Source: Massospora cicadina (taxonomy: Eukaryota > Entomophthoromycota > Entomophthoromycetes > Entomophthorales > Entomophthoraceae). From it: a DNA stretch of 64,000 nucleotides. The stretch covers positions 1-64,000 of the forward strand of contig JAKSZP010009301.1 of assembly GCA_022478985.1 (NCBI GenBank), in the 5' to 3' direction. The translations under genes and the position numbers were made by a program. The notes under the pieces were generated by a model, which did no database searches, was not told the DNA's origin, and was given only the letters and a program-made list of their open reading frames with translations. This document shows positions 1 to 10,632 of the stretch, piece after piece (positions within the stretch are counted from its first letter, which is position 1; each line of letters opens with the position of its first letter).

Positions 1-1956
1 TTTTGGTCTTGATTTATCTCAGGAAAGTACTTACCCGCCTTTAAAAGGGCCTTTTTTAGTTATAACCTTTAAATGCTCTTCCTTCAAAACTAAAATTTAA
101 TTCCTAAGACATAAGTTCACAATGCAAAGTATTCATCCCATTAATGATAAAACGTATTCTTTAAAAATGATGTCACGCTTCCAGTGTTTGAGAAATATTT
201 AAGTATTTCTCAGAATGGTGGGTTACTATCGCAGTTTACCTCTCAGTTTTCTGACATAGCTAAGCTTTTTATTTATTTTTACAAAAAAGGGTTCCTTTTA
301 AATTTTGACCTGAGCAAGAATAAGCCTTTTTTATTTTGGTACTGGCTTCTGTATGAAGCTTGATCTAGTTCAACTACAGATCTATTGCCCACTTCTATTA
401 TTCATCAATATAAGTGACATTGTAATAAGTGCCATCTTAGCTCAGCACAATTATTATCAAGTTGACCATCTCAAGGCCCACTACAGAAAAACCTTGAGTA
501 AGTCCAAACGAAACTATAGTATTACCAAATGAGAGTGACTATCTTAATACTAATGATTAACCAATACTAGACATATCTATAAGGAACACACTTTATAATC
601 ATCATTGATCACTCCTCACCACGGTGGCTGTAGATAAAAGGACCCCAATGGCAGATTAGCTTTGATGGAGTTTACACTTACATTTGTATGAATTTATCAT
701 TTTTCATTGCAGTAAAAGATTTATGAAAATGTTGATAAAGTCTTGATTTGGCCATACTTGCAATATTAACTCTTGAAGAATACCGTTAATAGACTTTGGT
801 TGGCAGCCATAGTTGTGGTGGAAATTGGAGGCCCCTGAGGCCCTTTTGAGTTGAAAAAATGACCTGAGAGATCCAGATCTGAGAGGTTATGATAAACAAT
901 AAAGTAGATGGAAAGTATTTTATATATATAATATTTTTTGCATACAAAAGCCATCCTTGAAGGAATTCAATTGTGGACATGGAATGGTAAAGAAAACCCA
1001 TGAATGGTAAAAAAGCGTTACTAATATGATTGGATAACTAAGACTATCCATGAAATAACTAGAGTCCTTAATAACTTGTTTAAACAAGATCAGGCTATCC
1101 CTCAAAGAGACATCTAGTCTTAGATCCATCTTGCCCCTTCAATGTTGTCAGTATTAATTGGTGGCACACTACCCAATGACTTACGTGGGCATAGATATAT
1201 CCTGTTATCCAAAGACCATTTGAAAAATTGGCAAAGGAATTCCTGTGACAGCCGCTTAATGAGCCAGAGCCTTATTACTCCTTGAATAAAATTCACTCGG
1301 CAAGTAAAAAAACCTATATGCTTTTAAATGGACTCAATTTCACCTTCTAGGCAGTCCAAGAGCTAACATTTTTATCTGGCTAGACAAAAATTTACCTTTA
1401 AATAATTCACTGCCATTAGGGCGGCAAAACTTGCTAACAGTACCTTAGTTTCTACTAAGATGGCCACCTTCAATATAATGCGCTGGAATCACTATTTAAC
1501 TTAGAGCCTTATAGCCTTATAAATTAAGCTACCATCAGATAGTCAGTATTTCTTTCTTTTAAGCCTTAACCAGGCGTGCTTCCCATTTTAAAGAAGTGTT
1601 CAGCATTTTTGGACTCTTCAGTTTCCAAAAGCGCCTAACTATATGGGCTTTATTGGACAAAAATAACACCAAGCCCTTGTTACTTAAAGGATTACTAAAC
1701 TTAACTAAGTAGTTGGCATGCTTTAATGCTAGTAAAACCGCCTTACCAAACTTCCAGTTAAGAGCTTTCCTATTCTATTCATAATGACCAGGAGGCCTAC
1801 AGATTAAAATTTGACATCCTTTGGTAAGGTCCCTACCGCGTTTTACATATGGAGGACTCTAAGTATTTAATTGTTAATTTAATCAGGTTACAATGGGCAA
1901 TTGAGTTCAAGGCCATTTCCTATAGCCTTATACCCAATTCAACAGGATCTTACATT
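1..1956 (+). pseudogene. Gypsy pol remnant (RNase H, integrase), Gyp-Col copy 1
   Basis: This is the 3' half of a Ty3/Gypsy polyprotein on the + strand, with stops and frameshifts throughout. About 206-260 reads FLRMVGYYRSLPLSF, the 'FLG..NYYR.FI..FS' join between reverse transcriptase (RT) and RNase H. About 412-545 reads SAILAQ and then KSKRNYSITK, the RNase H core. About 950-1130 matches the integrase zinc-finger stretch seen again at 58660-58780 in copy 3. Stretches after 1330 resemble the integrase core and C-terminus. The family would normally give a polyprotein of more than 1000 residues with protease, RT, RNase H and integrase; only the last two remain here. The 5' part and 5' LTR lie left of the window. 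The short ORFs here are shadows. Confidence 0.75.
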
Positions 1957-2447
1957 CTTTTCAAAATAAAAGATACAAAGAAAGCGAGATTCCCACTTCC
2001 TTATTGAGCATCAAAAAGTCAGCTATCAAATGATCTCATTTTCATCTAGGGCATTTTATAGGAGTTGGATAAGAAAGGTCCAAACAGAAATTTACACGTG
2101 GATCAGAACCAGTAGAGAACTTATGGGTTAGCTAATCATCTCCCTACACCTCTCAAGAGGCGCCTATGGTCAATGTGTTCAAAAGATCATCAGGGAAGGA
2201 TAACAATTTTTATCTTAATTGAGCAGTTGATTGAGAATTATTTAGAAATAACTATATTGAGGGTATTAGAAAGAAAACTTTCTCAAAAGCATCTGAACCA
2301 TCCTAAAGTATTAAAAATATGATTCTAATGAAATTATAGTGTATACGCTCTTATTTTTCTGGATGTTTTGATAGATTATATTATTTAAAGCTTTGAGCCC
2401 AATTTGAAACTTGGATGACAGTTTAGCGTACAGATAAGCTGACAACG
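1957..2447 (+). repeat. 3' LTR of Gyp-Col copy 1
   Basis: This stretch aligns with the LTRs at 35906-36383 and 59690-60173. Shared landmarks are the start region around GAGATTCCCACTTCC and the end block around CAGATAAGCTGACAACG, which matches GAGAGAACTGATAAGACAACA of copy 2. The length of about 490 bp agrees with the other two. The left edge is uncertain by several bases. DNA after 2447 belongs to the older chromovirus. Confidence 0.6.
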
Positions 2448-2620
2448 TGGCAAATACAAATGCGCCATCATCTCATTATGCATTTAATTGTAATATAAAC
2501 TTTCAATGAACTTGGGGCATAATTCTTCTCTTATTTAATTCTTAACGTTGAGAGAAGCAGATCTAAACTTTTGGGCTACTAAATAACTGGCTTAAATGTT
2601 TTGTCTTTCTTCATATATCC
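2448..2620 (+). mobile_element. Chromo-1 fragment 1 (start of RT)
   Basis: A short piece of an old chromovirus between two younger insertions. About 2555-2620 (E.EADLNFWATK.LA) matches the start of RT in Chromo-2 at about 14280-14345 (EEATLDVWVKKQLAK). Sequence homologous to the bases that follow in Chromo-2 resumes at 10688, directly after Gyp-D. This shows that Gyp-D landed inside this element. Confidence 0.6.
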
Positions 2621-3080
2621 TGTTAATTCTCAGCGTTTGGGCTTGATGCCGCCGAGTTGGTTTTGCACAGGGTATGAGCCACTGAGCAACCAAATCGGAT
2701 GATATGAGGATTGCCAACTTTACAATAACGTAATAAAATATGTATGGAGCTATCACCCCTTATTTTGACCTTTATTATAATATAAATTGCAGACTTATCT
2801 GCGCGCCCCTTCTTGTAAAAAACTTCTCCCTTTTATCTTCCATCAGACTCTTTATACCTTGGTTCCTCAGCTGGATGCATCCTCAGCTTGGTACTATTCT
2901 ATTCTGCTTTCCTTTTTGACTTACTCTTATTTGTATCGAATCTCAGCATAAATCCTCTCAATTTGCCAAATGCCTCATTTTGATGCGCTTAAATTACCAG
3001 TTCTGTTTTGATTCCAGCGGATTCCATACATTCCGCCATACCAACTTAGCCTATTGTCCAGTAATATTTGAATTGCAACA
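2621..3080 (-). repeat. 3' LTR of Gyp-D
   Basis: 460 bp, reading TGTTAATTCTCAGCG at the left edge and TTGCAACA at the right edge of the + strand, so it has inverted TGTT/AACA ends. It is nearly identical to 8311-8738, and its last part is found at 10655-10687, after the inserted OOE-A. It would hold the promoter and polyadenylation signals of the element. Confidence 0.88.
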
Positions 3081-3106
3081 TTACCCCTCCTTGACTGGAC
3101 AATAGG
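3050..3106 (-). other. 13-bp perfect inverted repeat around the polypurine tract
   Basis: CCTATTGTCCAGT at 3050-3062 and its exact complement ACTGGACAATAGG at 3094-3106. The left arm is inside the LTR and the right arm lies just inside the element. The polypurine tract and the LTR edge therefore sit in a 31-base loop. The pairing is seen directly; any role in plus-strand priming is inferred. Confidence 0.7.
3081..3092 (-). other. Polypurine tract of Gyp-D
   Basis: On the minus strand this reads AAGGAGGGGTAA directly before the LTR (TGTTGC...). Its position and purine content fit the plus-strand primer of LTR elements. Confidence 0.75.
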
Positions 3107-3109
3107 TTC

Positions 3110-4160
3110 TTACTGTTTGTATGCTTGAAGGAACTTCGTGTAGACTTGGTTGATAACCCAACCCCTCAGTGGGTTCCTTAATTGTATAGATACCTGTTCC
3201 AGTCTTCTCAATAATCTCGAATGGACTGACCCAAATGTTGGAGAGCTTATTTTTTCATTCAAATCCATGCTGATTGTGGAATAAAACGTAATCCCCTAAA
3301 GCAAACAATGGAAGACCGCTTTATCACTTCTGGTCGGCCGCCTGGTCACGGATTTTCTTTGCTATACTGGTGGAGTAGGCTGCCATTTACAAACTTGATC
3401 AAAGTATCCATGAGTTGTTTCAGATATCACTGAGGATTCACCCCACCAGTGTCCTCTATACACAAATATAACAAGGCAGTCAGAGACAGATGTCAACCAT
3501 ACAACAGTTGAAACGGGCTCTTACCAGTGGCTAAATGATAGCTGATATTGTAAGCAAACACAGCAGTAGGTAGAAGGGTACTCCATTCTGAGGGCTGATC
3601 CATTATCAATTTGCGGAGTATGTTCACTAGGGTTACATTGACTTGCTCCACCATCCCATGGGATTCCAGATGATATGGGGTGGTCAAAACTCCGCGAATT
3701 GTCATCAACTCGTTTAACTTCAGCAGAGTATGAGTAGTGAATTTGGTTCCGTTGTCCATCAGAATGAACTGCGGGGCAGCCATGTCGCTATATAATGCAC
3801 TCCATAATGAATTTGGCAGTGGTGACCGCACTCAAGTCACAAATAGCCCTGGCTTCCACCCATTGGGTCAAGTGATTGATAGCGATAATTATATACTTGG
3901 ATCAATTGGCACTATTTGGCAGAGGCCCCACTACATCAATGGAAATGGTATGCCAAGCAAACCGGGGTTTCACTAGTTGGTAGGTGGTTTTCTTGCAGAA
4001 AGATTTTTCTACTTGACACCGATGACAACAACTAATTGTTTCCAATATGTCATAATGAATGCTCTCCCAGTAGTATCAGGATCGCAACATTTCCAGTCTT
4101 TTCTGCAACCCTCCATGGCCTACAGCCCAATGAGCATCCATAATTATTGCAGGTCAGGCT
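3110..4160 (-). pseudogene. Integrase of Gyp-D (broken)
   Basis: The DDE integrase would insert the cDNA copy into host DNA. The zinc-binding HHCC region is at about 4020-4150 (AHWAVGHGG ... SCCHRC). The catalytic core, 3493-3831, reads FILMDNGTKF with the second Asp, then ESHGMVEQVN with the catalytic Glu. SPFQLLYG follows, the usual end of the core. There are stops and shifts between the blocks, and the C-terminal part (3110-3490) is poorly readable. I see no chromodomain. It is followed by the polypurine tract and the 3' LTR. Confidence 0.8.
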
Positions 4161-4860
4161 GAAGGCTTAGGGGAAACTGAACATCTGGTCGCCAATCTGC
4201 TTATATAGTTCTCCTTCACATAGAAAGGTATCCGCCCTAAGTCCATCTAGTACCTTGATCACATGTGGCAGCTCATCCTGGTATTTATTTACCATCATCT
4301 TCTCATATGTTATGTTGGCTAGATCTTCTGTGATTGTGACTGTTAGCAGCCTAGAGAGACAATCCACATTTTGGTGTTTTGCTCCTGGCCAATGCAAAAT
4401 CTCGAAATCATATGCTTGCAGCTTAAACGCCCAACTTGTGAGTCATCCCTCCGGTTCATGAAGATTCTGTAGCCAGCGCAAGGAAGCGTGATCCATCACT
4501 ACTTAAAATCTCACACCATGCAGATATACTTGAAACTGTTTATAAGCGTAAATTACCGCTAAACATTCTTGTTCAGTAATGGTGTAGTTCTGTTTGTGAC
4601 AGTTCAAACTACAACTACAGAAGGCAACAGGATGCTCCACGCCATCATCGTCCTTCTGAGATAATACTGCCCCTATAGCGGAGAGTAAGGCATACATTTG
4701 CACTATAAATGGCTTATTGAAGTTGGGGTATTGCAAAATGGGTGTGCTAACTAACACAGTATGCAATAAATAGAAAGCATTCTGGCATTGTTCCATCCAA
4801 TCAAAAGAAGTCTTTTTCTTTAATAACTCAAAAAGTGGGGTCCCAATGCAGCTGAAATTG
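4160..4860 (-). pseudogene. RNase H of Gyp-D (broken)
   Basis: RNase H domain of pol, which degrades the RNA of the RNA-DNA hybrid. 4503-4796 contains AIGAVLSQKDDDG, HPVAFCS and NYTITEQECLAVIYAYKQF, in family order. The first catalytic Asp of the usual 'TDAS' motif is lost: it reads FIVQMYALLSAIG. 4167-4397 begins HWPGAKHQNVDCLSRL, the 'H.PG..N..AD.LSR' marker at the RNase H-integrase border. The domain is not functional as it stands. Confidence 0.85.
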
Positions 4861-5610
4861 GGAATGAACTGTCAGTAATACCCAACCATTCCCAGAAACA
4901 CTTGAATGTCCCGCTTATTCACTGGGTGAGTCATCTTGCTTATCGCTTCCACTTTAGCCAGCTGCAGTTTAAGCCCATGTGAATTTATGACAAACACGAA
5001 GTATTTTAATTGCTCCTTAAATAAATGTCACTTTCAAGGCTTGATTTTGATATTAGTGGCGGCGAGGTGCTGAAAGACTTGCTCCAAGTATTCTAGGTGC
5101 TCTGTAAATGTCTGCAGAAACACATTGATGTCATCAAGTAAACTAGGATGCAGGACAGCTTCAAATCACCTAAAATTGTATCCATGGCATGCTGGAATGT
5201 AGCCAGAGCATAATAAAACCCTTGCAGCATGTGCATTGGCTGAAACAATCCTCTTGAGGTGATGATCGCACATTTCTCCTATTCTGTTAATGGCAATTTG
5301 ATCTGCCAATACCCCAAGATCAGATCCATGATGGAAAAATAGTTCGCCCTGCACAATTGGTCTAACACATCATCAATCCGCGGAAGAGGGTAAGAATCCT
5401 TTTTTGAAACATTAGTGAGTTTATGATATTCAATAACCACTTGGTTTGTGCCATCCTTCTTTTTGACAATGATTACAGGCGTGGCCACGGACTGTTCAAT
5501 GGCTCTAGCATTCCTTGATCATTAAGTTTATCTACTTCATTGGAGACAACCTCTTCCGCTGCTTTTGAACATCTAATAGGTTGTGAACGAATGGGAGGGT
5601 GATCCTTTGT
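4860..5610 (-). pseudogene. Reverse transcriptase of Gyp-D (broken)
   Basis: Copies the element RNA into DNA. 5279-5488 reads PVIIVKKKDGTNQVV, then KDSYPLPRIDDVLDQL and YFSIMDLILGYWQIKL, which are RT motifs 1 and A, with the catalytic Asp of motif A present. Around 5120-5150 the sequence LLDDINVF is the YLDD box with its Tyr lost. FLG-type residues follow near 4880. A frameshift or stop separates motif A from the YLDD part. N-terminal to it in the same polyprotein are the dUTPase-like domain and protease. Confidence 0.85.
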
Positions 5611-5809
5611 GTCTATCCAATGTACCACCCCTTGATCGCACCCCAGGTCATGATCATCATTAGCAAAAATTCCAAATACTTTTCAAATAAGGCCATAGCC
5701 TTATTTTGTTGTTCCGCCGATAATCCCATGAGCACTTCCTGCGGAACCACAGTCAGTATGCCAAATGAGGAGCGAGCTGGTAGTCCAAGATCTTCCCATG
5801 ATCCAAAAT

Positions 5810-6107
5810 CATAAATATGACAAACTTCCCCAATAGGGACGAAGTGTAGGTAAGCCGCCACTTGGTACCACCTGATTGTTATTGTCTCCTTCTGTAGGTT
5901 TGCAAGCAGCACCTTCACCTCACCATTTCCAGGAAACAATAACCCTGGAGCCAGGTGTAGTTTGAGCCACGAGTGCTGATGAGGCGCCAAGACTTCTCTA
6001 TAAAGCCCCTTAGGGACTTCGATTTTGAGCCCAGTCCCTATTATGCCCTGGTGTCCAGATGGTAAGCTTAAAGGGCTTTGCTCGAAGTGGAATTCCCTTA
6101 TACTCAT
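5810..6107 (-). pseudogene. dUTPase-like domain of Gyp-D pol
   Basis: dUTPase hydrolyses dUTP and lowers uracil incorporation into the cDNA. The open stretch 5613-6107 (minus) has GTGLKIEVPKGLYREV, then LAPGLLFPGNGEVKVLLAN and a weak Q-A near YQVAAYLHFVP. This follows the trimeric dUTPase order: the GTG..(I)..P.G.Y segment, the 'apR.g'-like stretch, the 'G.I...G.v.v.l.N' segment, and the 'GdriaQ' region. The Ser-Gly and GDRIAQ signatures are not intact, so the fold is suggested and activity is unlikely. It lies between protease and RT. From memory, dUTPase-bearing Gypsy elements are known from the basidiomycete Phanerochaete chrysosporium. Confidence 0.6.
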
Positions 6108-6289
6108 ATATCTGGTTGGGGAGGATCTTGGTCCGCCAACTCAGTCACTGGTAGCAAACAGGATTAATCCATCACTGTATGCTAGATTGATCTGACTGGA
6201 GTGGACTATATAAGTTGGAATTCCACCAGAGGAAAAATATACTGGAATTTATTGACCAAATATGGTAAGGGTTTCTTCTGCCATATCTA

Positions 6290-6640
6290 TCATAACGCCA
6301 AATTTCCTCATGAAAGCCGAAAAATTAACATATCATAGTGGTTATTTGGCAAAACCGTCACTGGAGCAGACACCTGGACTGTCCCAAATTGTAGAGGCAA
6401 CGCGCTATATGCTCCTTATGACATATTGCTATGCGTTCCCACTGTCCCATATACTATGCGATGGTCCACATCTGGTTTCAACACAAGTTTAACCACAAAC
6501 CGAGTGGAGACTATGTTCACAGGTGCTCCCATGTCTATGATAGCGAGTATTTTTGTGTTTTGAATGAATATATCACAATAAGTACATTATGAGTAAGAAG
6601 AATCATTGGTGTGTATTGCTTGCACATTTAAAGGCTTTGT
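6290..6640 (-). pseudogene. Aspartic protease of Gyp-D (broken)
   Basis: Retropepsin-like protease that would cut the polyprotein. On the minus strand at about 6506-6538 the sequence reads AIIDMGAPVNI, equivalent to the family's 'aivDTGAp.s.i'. The catalytic Asp codon is at 6533-6535. Thr of the D-T-G triad is replaced by Met, an ACG to ATG change (C to T). The rest of the domain is short and interrupted. It lies between gag and the dUTPase-like domain, as in other Gypsy elements. Confidence 0.7.
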
Positions 6641-8260
6641 GCTACTAAAAAAAAGAAATGCCCTTGCTGACTTGAGGATACTCACTAGCGATTTTCTCCA
6701 CCAGAATGGCTATGGTTACCCATACTAAAGGAGTGACGTTTAGTGAAGGATTCAGTTTGCTAATGCCAGTCTGTTCCATGATCTGCCACGCATATGGCTT
6801 CTGTACATCCTTGAGAAACTTGGCCGGATGGGGTGATCCTTTACTCATGGAAGCGGACGCGGGGTATCCAAAGAAAGCTGCTGGGATAACACATCATCTG
6901 ATTGAGGGTTAAATTATACCTGAAAAGATGTTTGGGGATTGTTGGGGACAGGTGATATGAACTTAGCGGAGCTAGAGTGTCCCAACTCTACTCCACTCGA
7001 TCTTTTCCCTGATCAATTACCTAGTTGGCATTGCATACACATGTAGTTGACTAGGGCAATTGGCTGCATAATGCCCTCTATGTCCACACTGGAAGCAAGT
7101 GTTCATGAAAGGTGTGCGTCTATAGTTTGGGGTGGAAAACCAGGCCAATAATTGCCGGTAAGGTTCCAAGGTTGCGGATGAACTGGGGAAGCGTACCTGG
7201 GCTGGAAAGGGTATATTGACTCTTGTGAGGGATGACTATATTCCAGAGGCTGATAGCCCAGTCGCTGCGACATATATCCTGCAAGGGTTGGAGCAGGGGC
7301 AACAGCAAATTTTTGGGTTACGTTGGGGGTGCTGTTTGTGGTGGAGAGCCGCTGTAAGGCGTTCACAATCTGAATAAGTCCAGTATCCCCAACCAACACA
7401 TGGGACATAGCGTTATATAGTTCCCAATATGGTTTGACAGCTGCCATCATCACTATACTTACATCTTCAGTGGTTAAGATATTGGCCTCAACCAGAACGT
7501 GTGCTTCCACCAAAAAGTGCTCAGCGAATACTGACAGAGTTTCAGTTTGATCAAACTGTATAGTCATAAAGTCAGCTTTTTGTTGAAAAATCTTAATAGC
7601 ACCCCCAAACAGTCAGATGATAATCACTTTTACTTGTGCATAGGATACCAAGCTGTTGGGAAGATAGCAGGTCACCTGAGCAGCGCTTTCCACATCCAAA
7701 GCAGACAGCAACAATTTCACTTTTCGTCAATATGTAGCTCCTTCCACAGCGAATTTGAACCACTTAAATTAACCGTGTAGGTTCCCATCATGACTGAAAG
7801 GAGGTAATTTCTCAATATTTGGATTCGCTTTGCTCTGGATTCCTGCTGCAAAGGGCAGGCGAACTGTTGTCAGAGTGACTATGGGAACCATTCCTTGATA
7901 TGTTATCACACAGCCAGCTGGATGGACTTGAACTCGGCAAAAAGGGATCAGGAGAGGTGTTGTCACACGGGGGGAACACTGTACCACCTAATGGATATTC
8001 ATTTGTTGATCCATAACATTCTTCCCCCGAGTTGCCACTAACTACCCCATTCCCCCTGGCTCCAGTATGCTCCACAATTTTTGCTGACTGACTGTTGCAG
8101 CGTTACATATTGTTGTTGCAATTTTTGACGGACTCCCCTTTTTTCATTCAGTTGCTTTTCCACAGCTTGTATTCATGAAAGAACTTCTTTGATTATATCC
8201 TGCAAGCAGGGTTGATGTTGGAATGGAGGAGGACTCCTCATTGTAGAGTAATAGGCTTTC
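6640..8260 (-). pseudogene. Gag of Gyp-D with intact CCHC zinc knuckle
   Basis: Structural gag protein, which packages element RNA. The longest open part is 7103-7567 (minus, 154 codons, with SHVLVGDTGLIQIVNAL and then a Pro/Gln-rich linker). Just after it, at 7056-7097, is CFQCGHRGHYAANC, a perfect C-X2-C-X4-H-X4-C nucleocapsid knuckle; this makes the gag call firm. Upstream (7812-8075) the frames carry a Ser/Pro/Asp-rich stretch of low confidence. The start codon was not fixed. It follows the PBS and precedes the protease. Confidence 0.75.
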
Positions 8261-8290
8261 TGGTATTTTCAACTGTAGTTGCTTAATGGT

Positions 8291-8309
8291 CCCCCTGTAA
8301 TGAGCACCA
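8291..8309 (-). promoter_or_regulatory. Primer-binding site of Gyp-D
   Basis: On the minus strand this reads TGGTGCTCATTACAGGGGG, starting one base after the LTR end (...AACA). TGG is the complement of a tRNA CCA end. The same 18-mer, with one C to T change, follows the LTRs of Gyp-AS and Gyp-Col, while the bases beyond it differ. Confidence 0.8.
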
Positions 8310-8310
8310 C

Positions 8311-8738
8311 TGTTAATTCTCAGCGTTTGGGCTCAATTCCACCGAGTTGGTTTTGCACAGGGTATGAGCCACTGAGCAACCAAATCGGATGATATGAGGA
8401 TTGCCAACTTTACAATAACGTAATAAAATATGTATGGAGCTATCACCCCTTATTTTGACCTTTATTATAATATAAATTGCAGACTTATCTGCGCGCCCCT
8501 TCTTGTAAAAAACTTCTCCCTTTTATCTTCCATCAGACTCTTTATACCTTGGTTCCTCAGCTGGATGCATCCTTGGCTTGGTACTCTTCTATTCTTCTTT
8601 CCTTTTTGACTTACTCTTATTTGTATCGAATCTCAGCATAAATCCTCTCAATTTGCCAAATGTCTCATTTCAATGCGCTTAAATTACCAGTACCAGATCA
8701 ATTCCAGCAGATTCCATACATTCCATCATATTGATTTA
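8311..8738 (-). repeat. 5' LTR of Gyp-D, part 1 (interrupted by OOE-A)
   Basis: Nearly identical to 2621-3048 of the 3' LTR, base 8311 matching base 2621. It stops at 8738, where OOE-A begins; the missing end reappears at 10655. The last 22 bp (8717-8738) are one copy of the OOE-A target duplication. Confidence 0.88.
8717..8738. repeat. Target-site duplication of OOE-A, left copy
   Basis: The 22 bp begin TACATTCCATCAT, continue with bases that differ only by A/G or C/T from the right copy (10633-10654), and end TTA. Both copies correspond to a single site in the intact 3' LTR (about 3027-3048), which proves an insertion. Confidence 0.88.
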
Positions 8739-10632
8739 TTCGAGGTACGCTAACCAGGGGATGGAAAGTACCAAACACAACACTCAAAATGACAAAACAA
8801 ACTACTAACCAGGTGGGAAGCAGAAAATGCTACCCCACCATGGCAGAGGGTGAGGAGGGGTCGTGGGGTTGGTTTTCAGAAAGACCCACCTCGATCAAGG
8901 GATGTTGGTTACAGTACTGTATCAGAGCAGAGAGCCAGGGCGTTGGGGCATCCACATAGTGGGGTCTGAGGTCAGCGTAGTAGGAGTTTTCCACTTCTGC
9001 ATCAAGATAATGATGGAGAAAGTGTTTCAACAAAAGCTGTGAGGAGAACTTCAGCTTCTTTGCGGGCTTCAGGAAGTTGGGTGAAAAGGGAGATACTGTG
9101 GCGGGTGATTTTGGCTGAGGGGTTGAATAGAGCAATGCGTTGCAACATTCATAAAAGCAATTTCAGGCATCATCGAATAGTTTTGAGATGTCACTGCAGG
9201 GAGATTCAGGGAAGTCGGGGGGGAAGAAGATGGTGGGCAGGCCATGCGGAGCTGAGCCACTGACTGGGCCACCGCGGTGCATAGTTTTGGGCAATGAGGA
9301 GAGGCCACCGCAGCTAAGGCGAGCTGATGATCACTTTGGAAGGGGGCTGTATTGGGTAGAGGAGCAAAATGGCGAGGGGTAGGGGTTTCATCGAAGTTTA
9401 GAAGGAAAAATTCTGCCCAACCATAATCGCCTTGGCAGATAGGTTGACCTGTATGCTTACTAATGAGGACATTACCTGATTCATCAGTTTCAGCCAATAG
9501 ATCCCAGGGATTTTGGTTCACTGGAATAGTGGCGTTTAAATTTGGGTGGGTAGGATTGGGCGAATGGGCAGCTGCTTGGGTTCGAATGGTGGTCCAAGCA
9601 TTGCTCTGATTGGCTGGCGTAGATTTAGGTGGGAGAGTGAGGATGGAGGTTTTGGGGGGGCTGATTTTCCATGTGGGCCCACTGAACGAGATTGGAGGGT
9701 GGGAGGCGGCAGCAAAGCGCCCCATACTGAACCTTCAGAGGGGGGCTCAGAAGCCGCAGCAGCGGATTTGGCCTGAGGGCATGCTCTTTTTGCATGGTTG
9801 AGGCCAAAGCGGAGGGAACAAATCTGCCTACCATTATCGACCTGAGCCCAAAAATAAATGATCAGGCGCTGCAGCCACACTAGCGCGGGGTGGGATTTGT
9901 TGGGCTATGGTAGGGTTGTGTGGTATGATTGTGGCTGTTGCACGAGGAGCAGAAAGGCATTCTGCACCAGATGGAATGGCAAAGATGAGGTTGGGCTGAG
10001 TGCCATAAGCCATGAGCCCCGCGACAACTGGTCATACAAAACCTGGGGTGGAAAGTGGGATAGGAGATTTGCAAAGGATACCACTAGCGTGATGTCTGAA
10101 GGGAGGCGAGTACAGGTTGTGGGAATGGGGTTTTTTTATAAGTTAGAGGAGTTTATGCTGCCGCTTCAGCATCCTCCTCAGATTGGAACCCAACATCAAA
10201 GTAGCCTTAAAAGGGCGGAAGTCTATAAAGTCAGCTGGCGCAAAGGCCGCAGTGGCTAGGTCAATAATTGCCTTATTGGCATATGGGAACAAATGCCCAT
10301 AGTCCACTCTGAGGCAATAGCGAATGGCAGAGCGAGGGAGGGCGAGAGGATGGGGGCGAGAAGGGTGGACGCGCGCCAGGTGGAGCGCTAAGTCCTGTGG
10401 GGGGACAAAACGGTTGGAAGCAGTGGGCAGGCTGTTTGAGCCCATCCAAACGCGCTTGCCCGTGGGGCAGAAAACGCTAGGTGGGGGTGCACTGCTGCCC
10501 CACACTGGGGTGGCAGGCTGCAGAGCCAAGGACATCAAAGAACACATTTGGGCAGACGGCTGTGAATAAATAAACTTAAATTTAAAATCGCTCAAAAGTG
10601 ACTTCAAGCGGTCAAAGAAAGGTTTAAGGCTC
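8739..10632 (-). mobile_element. OOE-A: 1.9-kb ORF-only element
   Basis: A 1894-bp insertion in the Gyp-D 5' LTR, bounded by a 22-bp duplication. It has no LTRs, no terminal inverted repeats that I can see, and no poly(A) tail at its minus-strand 3' end (...GGTTAGCGTACCTCGAA). It is richer in G+C than the surrounding DNA. The minus-strand 5' end carries CTTTCTTT, shared with OOE-B and OOE-C. It encodes one protein and no RT. The long variable duplication fits target-primed reverse transcription by a LINE supplied in trans; this is inference. Confidence 0.8.
8830..10607 (-). pseudogene. Unrecognised CCHC protein of OOE-A (about 590 codons, frameshifted)
   Basis: Function unknown. The reading passes through four overlapping minus frames (10607-10143, 10142-9881, 9880-9536, 9725-9069 and 9135-8830), so several frameshifts have occurred. 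Domain 1 contains HLFPYANKAIIDLATAAFAP and FRPFK, then LVVSFANLLSHFPPQ and a block with YGTQPNLIFAIPSGAE. All are conserved in OOE-B and OOE-C. A zinc knuckle at 9779-9820 reads CSLRFGLNHAKRAC: the second Cys is now Arg. A Ser/Pro/Ala-rich linker and a C-terminal region (NPWDLLAETDESG, then YYADLRPHYVDAP) follow. The start at 10607 (MKSLLSDF) is the first ATG near the element 5' end. I infer a gag- or LINE-ORF1-like nucleic-acid-binding protein. The + strand ORFs here are shadows of its G+C-rich codons. Confidence 0.65.

Noticed and set aside
766..1129. Three overlapping minus ORFs near the left end
   Set aside because: They lie opposite the integrase zinc-finger region of Gyp-Col copy 1 and have no match in copy 3.
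2616..2620. A clean 5-bp target duplication for Gyp-D
   Set aside because: TATCC and TCTTC agree at only three of five bases; kept only as a probable decayed duplication because both align with the same bases of Chromo-2.
9039..9801. Several + strand ORFs (64-76 codons), and 9858-10259, in the OOE-A region
   Set aside because: They are shadows of the G+C-rich minus-strand protein; the minus frames match OOE-B and OOE-C and the + frames do not.
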